A stretch of 16,291 bases of DNA from assembly GCA_900319195.1 (NCBI GenBank), contig ONNL01000007.1, positions 1 to 16,291 on the forward strand, given 5' to 3'. Position 1 is the stretch's first letter. The number at the start of each line of letters is the position of its first letter. The position numbers were made by a program, and so were the translations under genes. Below are positions 1-6,009 of the stretch, piece by piece. The stretch is from an uncultured Ruminococcus sp. Lineage in GTDB: Bacteria > Bacillota > Clostridia > Oscillospirales > Ruminococcaceae. The notes beneath the pieces were generated by a model that saw only the letters and a list, made by a program, of their open reading frames with translations, was not told the origin of the DNA and searched no databases.

Positions 1-804
1 GGACGGGAACACTGTGCGTGTGCCGAATTTTCGGAGAAATTCAGCCTGAAAGCCCTCGATGATGTCGAGAGTCTCCCCTGCTCTCTCGGGTGTGAAACGC
101 TCGAGTGGGAAAAGTCCCTCGCGGAACCTCGTGACTCCGAGCGGAACAACCGCAATGCTCGTAATATTGGGCATCAGCGAACCGAGGTCAGTGAGAGTGC
201 GCCGCAGCTCGTCGCCGTCGTTGAGGTTCGGGCAGCACACTATCTGGCAGTTTAGTTTTATACCATTTTCAGCCAGTTCCCATATATATTTCAGTTTCTC
301 ACCAGCGAACCTGTTGTGCATCATCTTGACGCGGAGCTCGGGATTCGTGGTGTGAACGGAGATGTTGATGTTAAGCTTCATGGCTATAATTCGGTCGATG
401 TCGGACTGATCAAGGTTGGTGAGAGTGGTGTAGTTACCCTGCAAAAACGACAGTCTCGAGTCGTCGTCCTTGAAGTAGAGCGTCTCGCGCATACCCGGCG
501 GCATCTGGTCTATGAAACAGAAAACGCACTTATTGGTGCAGGTCTGTTTGCAGTCCATGAGAAAGCTCTCGAAGGTGAGCCCGAGGTCGTCGTACTCGTC
601 CTTTTGAGCGGTAAAGCTCAGTTTTTCGCCGTTTCTGACCACTTCGACCGTGGGGCACGAGTCCGCGGCGTAGTACATATAGTCGAGGACATCTTTAACG
701 GGGTGACCGTTTATGCCGAGCAGCTCGTCGCCGGCCGTTATCCCGCATTTTTCGGCAGGAGAGTGCGGAGCGACACCCGTTATCTTGACCAAAGCAGTCA
801 CCAC
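1..804 (-). CDS. DUF512-family radical-SAM-like/PDZ protein (3' end outside window)
   Basis: The visible N-terminal part begins with a PDZ-like segment (VKITGVAPHSPAEKCGI then AGDELLGINGH), followed by a cysteine cluster CKQTCTNKCVFC and the family-typical stretch DQMPPGMRETLYFKDDDSRL. A later segment, NPELRVKMMHNRFAG and NCQIVCCPNLNDG, is also typical. This matches the DUF512 family (PDZ plus radical-SAM-like Fe-S protein), whose biochemical role is not established; the CxxxCxxC spacing suggests a 4Fe-4S cluster. The C-terminal half lies left of the window. The start is uncertain: GTG at 804 fits the usual N-terminal length, TTG at 792 has a GGTGGTG-like sequence ahead of it, and an in-frame ATG at 858 would add an unusual Arg-rich extension. 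The gene follows the rpmF terminator. In many Clostridia this gene lies just upstream of der; that neighbour would be outside the window. Confidence 0.85.
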   Translation of the reverse strand, partial: MVTALVKITGVAPHSPAEKCGITAGDELLGINGHPVKDVLDYMYYAADSCPTVEVVRNGEKLSFTAQKDEYDDLGLTFESFLMDCKQTCTNKCVFCFIDQMPPGMRETLYFKDDDSRLSFLQGNYTTLTNLDQSDIDRIIAMKLNINISVHTTNPELRVKMMHNRFAGEKLKYIWELAENGIKLNCQIVCCPNLNDGDELRRTLTDLGSLMPNITSIAVVPLGVTRFREGLFPLERFTPERAGETLDIIEGFQAEFLRKFGTRTVFPS

Positions 805-877
805 CAGTCTAATCGAATTTCGGTCATAAGCAGCGAAATACCGCCGTTTCCGACACATGAAGCATAGCTTCGGCTAC

Positions 878-913
878 AAAGAAAGGGAGACAAGGACAAC
901 GCCTCCTCTCCCT
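878..913 (-). terminator. Rho-independent terminator after rpmF
   Basis: Read on the minus strand, the arm AGGGAGA (913-907) pairs with TCTCCCT (890-884). Beyond one G-G mismatch the stem continues with GAGG/CCTT (one G-U), closing a loop of about six bases. A T-rich run, TTTCTTT, follows directly. It sits 17 bases past the rpmF stop and separates yceD-rpmF from the DUF512 gene. Confidence 0.85.
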
Positions 914-929
914 CTCATACGGTCTTTGA

Positions 930-1115
930 TTATTCAGCGTCGAGGTTGAGAACCTTAACACCCTTATAGAATCCGCAGTTCTTGCAAACCTTGTGCGGAG
1001 CCTTATATGCGCCGCAATTGTCACACTTGGACATTGCAGGCGTCTCGAGCTTCCATACAGCAGAACGTCTCTTATCACGTCTTGCCTTAGAAACCTTACT
1101 CTTCGGTACAGCCAT
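930..1115 (-). CDS. rpmF: 50S ribosomal protein L32 (zinc-binding form)
   Basis: Small basic 61-residue protein starting MAVPKSKVSKARRDKRR, the classic L32 N-terminus. It is a structural component of the large ribosomal subunit. Two CxxC pairs, CDNC at residues 31-34 and CKNC at 44-47, form the zinc ribbon, so this is the Zn-dependent (C+) paralogue rather than the cysteine-less form some bacteria keep for zinc starvation. A strong AAGGAGG ribosome binding site sits 7-8 bases before the ATG. The gene is 12 bases downstream of yceD, the conserved bacterial arrangement, and is followed by a terminator. Nothing is unusual in the protein. Confidence 0.97.
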   Translation of the reverse strand: MAVPKSKVSKARRDKRRSAVWKLETPAMSKCDNCGAYKAPHKVCKNCGFYKGVKVLNLDAE

Positions 1116-1127
1116 TGTGGCACCTCC

Positions 1128-1595
1128 TTATTGAGCAATATGCTCGCTATTTTTAAGACAATTGCAGTCGGTCTCGTTGAGGTTGCAGTAGCACACGGGG
1201 CATATCCCGCGGCAATCCTCGCGGCATAAGATCTTTGAGGGAAGCTGCAGCAGCGAGTCCGAAATGACAATTTCGTTCAAATCAATGCTCATATCTTCAG
1301 CGACTATATACTCATCGTTGTCATTGCTGACGGAAGGCACTACAATATGCGAAAAATCGTAATTGTATGAGCGTTCAAACTCGGACAGACATCTGTCGCA
1401 GGTATGTCTCAGCGTAAGATCAGCCGTATATTCGAGAGTGACGACATCAGCGCGGTTATACACCCTGCCCTTCACCGCAAGCGGCGAGACAAAGGCGACA
1501 CCCTTGAGCTGACCTATCTCCTCAGGAAGAATGGAAAAGTCGATATCACGCGATTCTCCTGTGATGTTAAAAATCTGCTTCAAATTCAGTTTCAT
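1128..1595 (-). CDS. yceD: YceD/DUF177 family protein
   Basis: 155-residue DUF177 protein, recognised from its C-terminal half (SIDLNEIVISDSLLQLPSK then GICPVCYCNLN) and from its position immediately upstream of rpmF. Family members in E. coli and plants have been linked to 23S rRNA processing or accumulation; the exact activity is unclear. Cysteines are abundant: CDRC at 66-69 and C124, C128, C132, C135, C137, C144 and C146, which suggests bound zinc in this Firmicutes-type version. The start is the ATG at 1595 with a modest GAGGG site ahead of it. It is the first gene of a two-gene unit driven by the consensus promoter at 1625-1653. Confidence 0.92.
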   Translation of the reverse strand: MKLNLKQIFNITGESRDIDFSILPEEIGQLKGVAFVSPLAVKGRVYNRADVVTLEYTADLTLRHTCDRCLSEFERSYNYDFSHIVVPSVSNDNDEYIVAEDMSIDLNEIVISDSLLQLPSKILCREDCRGICPVCYCNLNETDCNCLKNSEHIAQ

Positions 1596-1624
1596 ACCAA
1601 AGCCCTCAGAGCACCATAAAATAT

Positions 1625-1653
1625 ATTATACACCTTTTGACATGATTTGTCAA
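1625..1653 (-). promoter_or_regulatory. Sigma-A promoter of yceD-rpmF with an inverted repeat over the -35/spacer
   Basis: On the minus strand TTGACA (1653-1648), a 17-base spacer and TATAAT (1630-1625) form a perfect consensus promoter, about 30 bases upstream of the yceD ATG. The -35 hexamer is one arm of TTGACA-N5-TGTCAA (1637-1653). The gap 1596-1675 holds nothing else apart from a weak AT-rich hairpin (CGAAATTTTTCG) after the P-loop gene. Confidence 0.85.
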
Positions 1654-1675
1654 TAGGTTTTCCGAAAAATTTCGA

Positions 1676-2083
1676 TCACTTGATGAACTGCTTTACGTTC
1701 TCAGAAAGCTCAGAAACGTCAGCAGAAACGGTGAATACAACGTTAACATCGTCGCCTGTGAGCTTGTCTATCTTCTCAAGCAGCTTTCCGAAATTCTCGA
1801 AATCGCGTCCGCCGATCTTGAGGATACCGTCAACATAGATGTCCTTGATGTCGTAGTTGCCTGCGAGCATACCTGCGATAAAGCCGTAGAATGCGTCATA
1901 GCCCTCTACGCAGAACTGCTCAACGTCGCACCATCTGACCTTGTAGGAGATAGAACGTCTGATGTTCTCACCCTTTTCGATGCAGACGAGGTTGCCGTTA
2001 GTAGTCTTTACAGCGTCGTTGATCTTGTCGATGAGGATCTTGGTCTTGCCTGTGCCCTTTTTTCCGGTGATAAGTGTGATCAT
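1676..2083 (-). CDS. Small P-loop ATP-binding protein, function unknown
   Basis: 135 residues, starting MITLITGKKGTGKT: a Walker A motif, GKKGTGKT, at residues 7-14. A hydrophobic strand ending in acid (IKDIYVDGIL) could serve as Walker B, and the Lys/Glu-rich C-terminus (FENFGKLLEKIDKLTGDDVNVVF) is helical with a following strand, consistent with a compact P-loop fold. Similar small Clostridial proteins are sometimes labelled ATP-binding or PilT-like; I cannot assign a function. The GGAAGGAG ribosome binding site lies 7-8 bases before the ATG at 2083. It is 69 bases downstream of pgi, with no strong terminator between, so co-transcription with pgi is likely. Confidence 0.8.
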   Translation of the reverse strand: MITLITGKKGTGKTKILIDKINDAVKTTNGNLVCIEKGENIRRSISYKVRWCDVEQFCVEGYDAFYGFIAGMLAGNYDIKDIYVDGILKIGGRDFENFGKLLEKIDKLTGDDVNVVFTVSADVSELSENVKQFIK

Positions 2084-2152
2084 AAAAATACTCCTTCCAT
2101 TGCCTTTCGGCAGTGTGAATTTAATGCGTCTGGTGAAATGACAGCGGCTCGA

Positions 2153-3487
2153 TCAGCCGAGCTTAGCCTCAAGAGCAGCCTTAGCGCCCTCATAGCCGGG
2201 TTTGCCGAGAAGGGCAAACATATTCTTCTTATAGCTCTCAACGCCGGGCTGGTTGAAGGGGTTAACTCCCAGAACATAGCCTGATACAGCGCAAGCCTTC
2301 TCGAAGAAATAGATCATATATCCTACATTTTCCTCAGTTGTGTCGTCAAGCTCGAGGATAATGTTGGGGACTCCGCCCTCTGTGTGAGCAAGAACAGTAC
2401 CCTCGAATGCCTTTCTGTTTACGATAGACATATTCTGGTCAGAGAGGAAGTTCAGACCGTCGAGGTTTTCCTTGTCAGCCTCAATGAAGAGGTCAGTCTT
2501 GGGCTTCTTGATGTCAACGACTGTCTCGAAGAGGATACGAGCGCCGCTCTGGATGTACTGTCCCATTGAGTGAAGGTCAGTCGAGAATGTAGCGGAAGCC
2601 GGGAAGATACCCTTGTTGTCCTTGCCCTCGCTCTCACCGAAGAGCTGCTTGTACCACTCGCTCATCATAACGAATGAGGGGTCGTAGGAAACGAGCATTT
2701 CAACGGACTTGCCCTTTCTGTAAAGGATATTTCTGAGAGCTGCGTACTTGTAGCAGTCATTGTTGTCGAAATCAGCGCAGAAGTCAGCCTGTGCCTTAGC
2801 AGCGCCCTTCATGAGAGCGTCGATGTCGCAGCCTGCAACAGCGATAGGAAGCAGACCAACGGCTGTGAGTACGGAGAAGCGTCCTCCAACGTCATCCGGG
2901 ATAACGAATGTCTCGTAGCCCTCTGTGTTTGAAAGCTCCTTGAGAGTTCCGCGAGCCTTGTCGGTAGTAGCGAAGATCCTGTCCTTAGCGCCGTCCTTGC
3001 CGTACTTCTTCTCGAGAAGGTTCTTGAATACGCGGAAAGCGAGCGCAGGCTCGGTAGTTGTGCCCGACTTGGAGATGATATTTACTGAGAAATCCCTGTC
3101 CTTAACGAGCTCGATTATCTCGTTAAGATAGTTGGGGTTGATGCTGTTTCCGCAGTAGTAGATGTCGGGTGTATCCTTCTTCATGTTGTTGTAAAGAGGC
3201 GATTTAAGGAGCTCAATAGCAGCTCTTGCGCCGAGATACGAGCCGCCGATACCGATAACAACGAGTGCCTCGGAGTTGCTCTGGATCTTCTTTGCAGCAG
3301 CCTTTATGCGCGCGAATTCTTCCTTATCATAGTCGGTGGGGAGCTCTACCCAGCCGAGAAAATCGTTTCCAAGTCCCGATTTTTCGGTAAGAATTTTAGC
3401 AGCAGTCTCGACCTGAGCCTTGATGCCTGCCATTTCATCGGGTTCGATGAAGCTTTCAAGATATTTTGTATTAAGTTTTAACGACAT
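2153..3487 (-). CDS. pgi: Glucose-6-phosphate isomerase
   Basis: 444-residue phosphoglucose isomerase interconverting glucose 6-phosphate and fructose 6-phosphate in the cytoplasm (glycolysis/gluconeogenesis). Seen in order: sugar-phosphate-binding VVIGIGGSYLGARAA, KSGTTTEPALAF, the signature DVGGRFSVLTAVG, the catalytic-Glu segment GESEGKDNKGIFP, His306 in STDLHSMGQYI, the second signature region ILELDDTTEENVGYMI, and Lys420 in GVESYKKN. Length matches the short Firmicutes type. The frame is open upstream of 3487, but the start at 3487 is chosen because GGAGG lies 8 bases before it and MSLKLNTKYLE is the usual N-terminus. It has its own promoter at 3550-3578 and is followed by the small P-loop gene. 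Confidence 0.97.
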   Translation of the reverse strand: MSLKLNTKYLESFIEPDEMAGIKAQVETAAKILTEKSGLGNDFLGWVELPTDYDKEEFARIKAAAKKIQSNSEALVVIGIGGSYLGARAAIELLKSPLYNNMKKDTPDIYYCGNSINPNYLNEIIELVKDRDFSVNIISKSGTTTEPALAFRVFKNLLEKKYGKDGAKDRIFATTDKARGTLKELSNTEGYETFVIPDDVGGRFSVLTAVGLLPIAVAGCDIDALMKGAAKAQADFCADFDNNDCYKYAALRNILYRKGKSVEMLVSYDPSFVMMSEWYKQLFGESEGKDNKGIFPASATFSTDLHSMGQYIQSGARILFETVVDIKKPKTDLFIEADKENLDGLNFLSDQNMSIVNRKAFEGTVLAHTEGGVPNIILELDDTTEENVGYMIYFFEKACAVSGYVLGVNPFNQPGVESYKKNMFALLGKPGYEGAKAALEAKLG

Positions 3488-3549
3488 TAAATATACCTCC
3501 AGTGTGGTGAATGTACGGAAGCCTCCGCACAAAATAATTTACCACTAAT

Positions 3550-3578
3550 ATCATACTATATTTTGGAGGATTTTTCAA
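3550..3578 (-). promoter_or_regulatory. Sigma-A promoter of pgi
   Basis: On the minus strand TTGAAA (3578-3573), a 17-base spacer and TATGAT (3555-3550), giving a leader of about 55 bases to the pgi ATG. The rest of the AT-rich gap 3488-3667 shows no further gene or convincing terminator. Confidence 0.75.
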
Positions 3579-3667
3579 GTGTATAGAAATTATTTGTCAT
3601 ATCATACAAATATTGCTGATAAATAGCTTTAATATTCGTTATTTCACACAATTACAGAACAGTCCTC

Positions 3668-4792
3668 TCACTCCATAGCGTACCCCAAGAGCTTACGCAG
3701 GACAAATCCCAGTGTTACGCGGTCTATGGACTCCGCGGCGACTATCGGCTGTTCTGAGACAAGCTCCTTTCCGCACCAGAACCCCACCGTCCCCACTCTC
3801 TGCCCCGATTCTACGGGAGCTGTGAGGTGCTCGGGCAGGACCGCCCTCGACATGAGCTTGTCGGTGCATCTCGGGACGACTATCCCCTCCTGACACTCGA
3901 GCCGTACTCTGACTGCCGATTTTTCGCCGTTTTTGACAGTCACGGGACGCAGTACGTCGTCAGGGAGATTCGCGGAGGTCAGCTTGAAATCGGAGAAACC
4001 CGTGCCGATGAGCTCCTTTGCGAGCGAGAAGGAATCGTCAGCCGTCTCCGCTCCGAGAACGACCGAGATATAGCACGTATCTCCCGATTTACCGCCCTCT
4101 GCGATACAGCAGCCGCTCGCGTCGGAGTGCGCCGCCTTGAAGCCGCAGTGCCGACTGTACGTGCGCGTGAGGGTATTTTCGCTGACCAGCTCAACGGTGC
4201 CGTTGCAAACGAAATCCCGCCAGATCGAGAAGTACGGCAGGTCGAGCCGATACAGCTCGGCACAGATGAGAGCAATGTCGTGCGCGGAGCTGTGCTCCCT
4301 CTCGTCATAGTAGCCGTAGGGCGAGTAAAAGGCTGTATTTCGCAGTCCGAGGTCGAATGCGCGGGCATTCATGCGGTCAACGAACCCCTCAACACTGCCT
4401 GCTGAATTCTCCGCGAGTACGGTCACAGCGTCGTTAGCATTGCCGACAGCGACCGCCTTCAGAAGCTCCCCAACGCTCAGTTTATCGCCGTTTTCGAGCC
4501 ATATCACCGAGCCCTTTGTACCCGTCACGGAATCCGAAGCCGTGAGCACCGTATCCTCGGAGTATAATCCGTCACGAATGTCCTCACCGACAAGCAGAAT
4601 GGTCATCAGCTTGGACAGATACCCGACATTCAGCGGAGAATCGGCATTTTCGCCGTCGAGGACAGTCCCCGTCGCAGCCTCAATGAGCACATACGCCCGA
4701 GCCGGCGTCCGCTTCGGAGCAGCACCCGTCAGAAAAGCCGCAGTCACCGAAATTACGGCAAGTGCGGCAAATCCGGAAAGAAATTTTTTCAC
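3668..4792 (-). CDS. S11 (PBP5/DacF-like) D-Ala-D-Ala carboxypeptidase homologue lacking its catalytic motifs
   Basis: 374 residues with an N-terminal signal peptide (hydrophobic stretch about 8-25), so exported. The fold is recognisable as peptidase S11, which trims the terminal D-Ala of peptidoglycan stem peptides: AYVLIEAATGTVL, SKLMTILLVGE, NANDAVTVLAE, MNARAFDLGLRNTAF, and a C-terminal beta domain from about residue 270. All three active-site motifs are altered: SxxK reads Y58-L-S-K61, SxN reads N118-A-N120, and KTG reads K219-A-A221. The nucleophile is therefore Tyr, and the protein is predicted to be inactive or to have another role such as peptidoglycan binding. The frame is intact, so it is not obviously decaying. 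The start is GTG at 4792 with AGGTGA 5-6 bases upstream. It lies 40 bases beyond the terminator of a second carboxypeptidase-like gene. Only a weak promoter (TATGAT near 4810) is visible. Confidence 0.85.
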   Translation of the reverse strand: MKKFLSGFAALAVISVTAAFLTGAAPKRTPARAYVLIEAATGTVLDGENADSPLNVGYLSKLMTILLVGEDIRDGLYSEDTVLTASDSVTGTKGSVIWLENGDKLSVGELLKAVAVGNANDAVTVLAENSAGSVEGFVDRMNARAFDLGLRNTAFYSPYGYYDEREHSSAHDIALICAELYRLDLPYFSIWRDFVCNGTVELVSENTLTRTYSRHCGFKAAHSDASGCCIAEGGKSGDTCYISVVLGAETADDSFSLAKELIGTGFSDFKLTSANLPDDVLRPVTVKNGEKSAVRVRLECQEGIVVPRCTDKLMSRAVLPEHLTAPVESGQRVGTVGFWCGKELVSEQPIVAAESIDRVTLGFVLRKLLGYAME

Positions 4793-4830
4793 ACTATCAC
4801 CTCACTAATCATATGCGTGAGGCGGCGCAG

Positions 4831-4858
4831 AAAGAACAAAGGGAGCCCGACGGCTCCC
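4831..4858 (-). terminator. Rho-independent terminator after the M15-like gene
   Basis: Minus-strand hairpin GGGAGCC (4858-4852), loop GTCG, GGCTCCC (4847-4841), followed by TTTGTTCTTT. It lies 13 bases past the stop at 4871 and partly insulates the downstream S11-like gene. Confidence 0.9.
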
Positions 4859-4870
4859 CTACCCTGTATA

Positions 4871-5833
4871 TTATTTAAAAGAAGTAACTATAAATCCGTC
4901 CCCGTTGTTGCCTGAAACGGTGTAACCGCCTGAAATCGGCACATACGCGGAAGTCGAGTCGCCCGAAGCCGCAACATAGTACACGACCTCGTCGCTGCCC
5001 TCAAGCTCGATCTCGAGCGGTGAATCGTAGCTGTATGACTTGAGGAAATCAAGATATTCCTCTAAACACAGCCCTTTCTGGAGCATCATCTGAGCATTTG
5101 CCGCTCCGACGTATCTGAGGTGCCACGGACAATATGCAGTGCCCGTTTTCTCGGACTTGCCCGACGGATAACGCACGATAAATCCGTATTTAGCACAGTT
5201 TTCGATGACCCATCCCTCTTCGTCTGCACCGTCGTAGTCGATGATATTTCCCGCCGAGCCCGTGATCGCAAGGTCAACAGTCGTACCAAGCGAGGACTCC
5301 GCAAACTTTATCGGACACACGGTACCTGCCGAATTATCGCCGGAATCCGTACCATAGACAACGAAATCCGAGAGACCGGTCGCAACGTTGTAATCGTTCA
5401 TCATGAGGTTCAGAGCCTCCGCAGCGTCGCTGTTGAGCTGAATATCCTCAGAGTATAATGAATAGCAGTCGTTCATCACGTCAGCGAGCGCCACCATTTT
5501 ATTGCTGTCAAGGCACTCAAGCGGCTTTCCCTCAACTGCGGGAGTAAGTATACCTCTCGAAATATCGGTATTTGTGAGGTTTATCTGTAAGAATCCGACA
5601 TTTTCGGCTGATGCAGGCTGAGTTTCGGTAACCGCGGCTGCCGCGAGGCTTGCTGTGTTCTCCTCGCTTGAAGCTGCTCCCGTCACATTCTCCTTAAAAT
5701 CGCCCTCTACGACGATTTTCGAGTCAGGGATAACTACCTGTCTTCTCAGGTTATCACCTGCAAAAAAAACTCCCATAAACAATATGAGAGCGATGCTGAG
5801 CCTGCCGAACCTGATTTTTTTCTTTGGTTTCAT
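4871..5833 (-). CDS. M15B (VanY-like) D-Ala-D-Ala carboxypeptidase homologue missing a zinc ligand and the catalytic Glu
   Basis: 320 residues: a Lys/Arg-rich start, one membrane segment (about residues 10-28), a Ser/Ala/Glu-rich stalk to about 80, then a VanY-like domain and a C-terminal tail. The domain is identified by VIENCAKYGFIVRYPSGK and PWHLRYVG, which match zinc D,D-carboxypeptidases that cut peptidoglycan stem peptides outside the membrane. In the first zinc motif (normally SxHxxGxxxD) it reads AESSLGTTVD, so the His ligand is Ser180 while Gly183 and Asp187 remain. In the second (normally EPWH) it reads CPWH, so the catalytic Glu is Cys235 while His238 remains. It is probably inactive as a conventional enzyme. 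The start at 5833 has AAGGAG 7 bases upstream; the in-frame ATG at 5860 lacks such a site. Single-gene unit with its own promoter and terminator. Confidence 0.85.
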   Translation of the reverse strand: MKPKKKIRFGRLSIALILFMGVFFAGDNLRRQVVIPDSKIVVEGDFKENVTGAASSEENTASLAAAAVTETQPASAENVGFLQINLTNTDISRGILTPAVEGKPLECLDSNKMVALADVMNDCYSLYSEDIQLNSDAAEALNLMMNDYNVATGLSDFVVYGTDSGDNSAGTVCPIKFAESSLGTTVDLAITGSAGNIIDYDGADEEGWVIENCAKYGFIVRYPSGKSEKTGTAYCPWHLRYVGAANAQMMLQKGLCLEEYLDFLKSYSYDSPLEIELEGSDEVVYYVAASGDSTSAYVPISGGYTVSGNNGDGFIVTSFK

Positions 5834-5894
5834 TTTCGACTCCTTGAATTGTTCACACATTTACTATAATTTATATATTTCTCTTTGTTTTTAT

Positions 5895-5923
5895 ATTATA
5901 TAACATATTTCCCGATTTGTCAA
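5895..5923 (-). promoter_or_regulatory. Sigma-A promoter of the M15-like gene
   Basis: On the minus strand TTGACA (5923-5918), 17 bases, TATAAT (5900-5895): perfect consensus. A second TTGACA lies 10 bases upstream (5933-5928). Predicted leader about 55 bases. The gap 5834-6009 holds no other feature I can support. Confidence 0.88.
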
Positions 5924-6009
5924 TTCGTGTCAAAAAGATTTACGTATTGCACAAATGCCTCGGTAGATTTTTGTCGAATTCTTCGCAGATCCAGCACCCG
6001 TTTCCCGCC

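Noticed and set aside
316..867. Plus-strand open frame of 183 codons at the left edge
   Set aside because: It is the antisense of the DUF512 gene, whose conserved motifs are unmistakable on the minus strand.
824..1270. Minus-strand open frame of 148 codons across yceD-rpmF
   Set aside because: It overlaps two confidently identified genes in another frame, is Arg/Cys-rich in a way typical of shadow frames, and has no ribosome binding site.
1637..1665. Plus-strand promoter starting at TTGACA (1637)
   Set aside because: No acceptable -10 hexamer follows at 16-18 bases, and no plus-strand gene begins downstream.
3668..5833. Reading the two carboxypeptidase-like genes as ordinary active DacF and VanY enzymes
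   Set aside because: Direct codon reading shows the nucleophile, zinc-ligand and catalytic-base positions are substituted, so standard annotation by overall similarity would mislead.
5934..6009. Terminator for the DUF6291-like gene
   Set aside because: Only weak CGAA/TTCG pairing is visible downstream of the stop, without a T-run in the right place.
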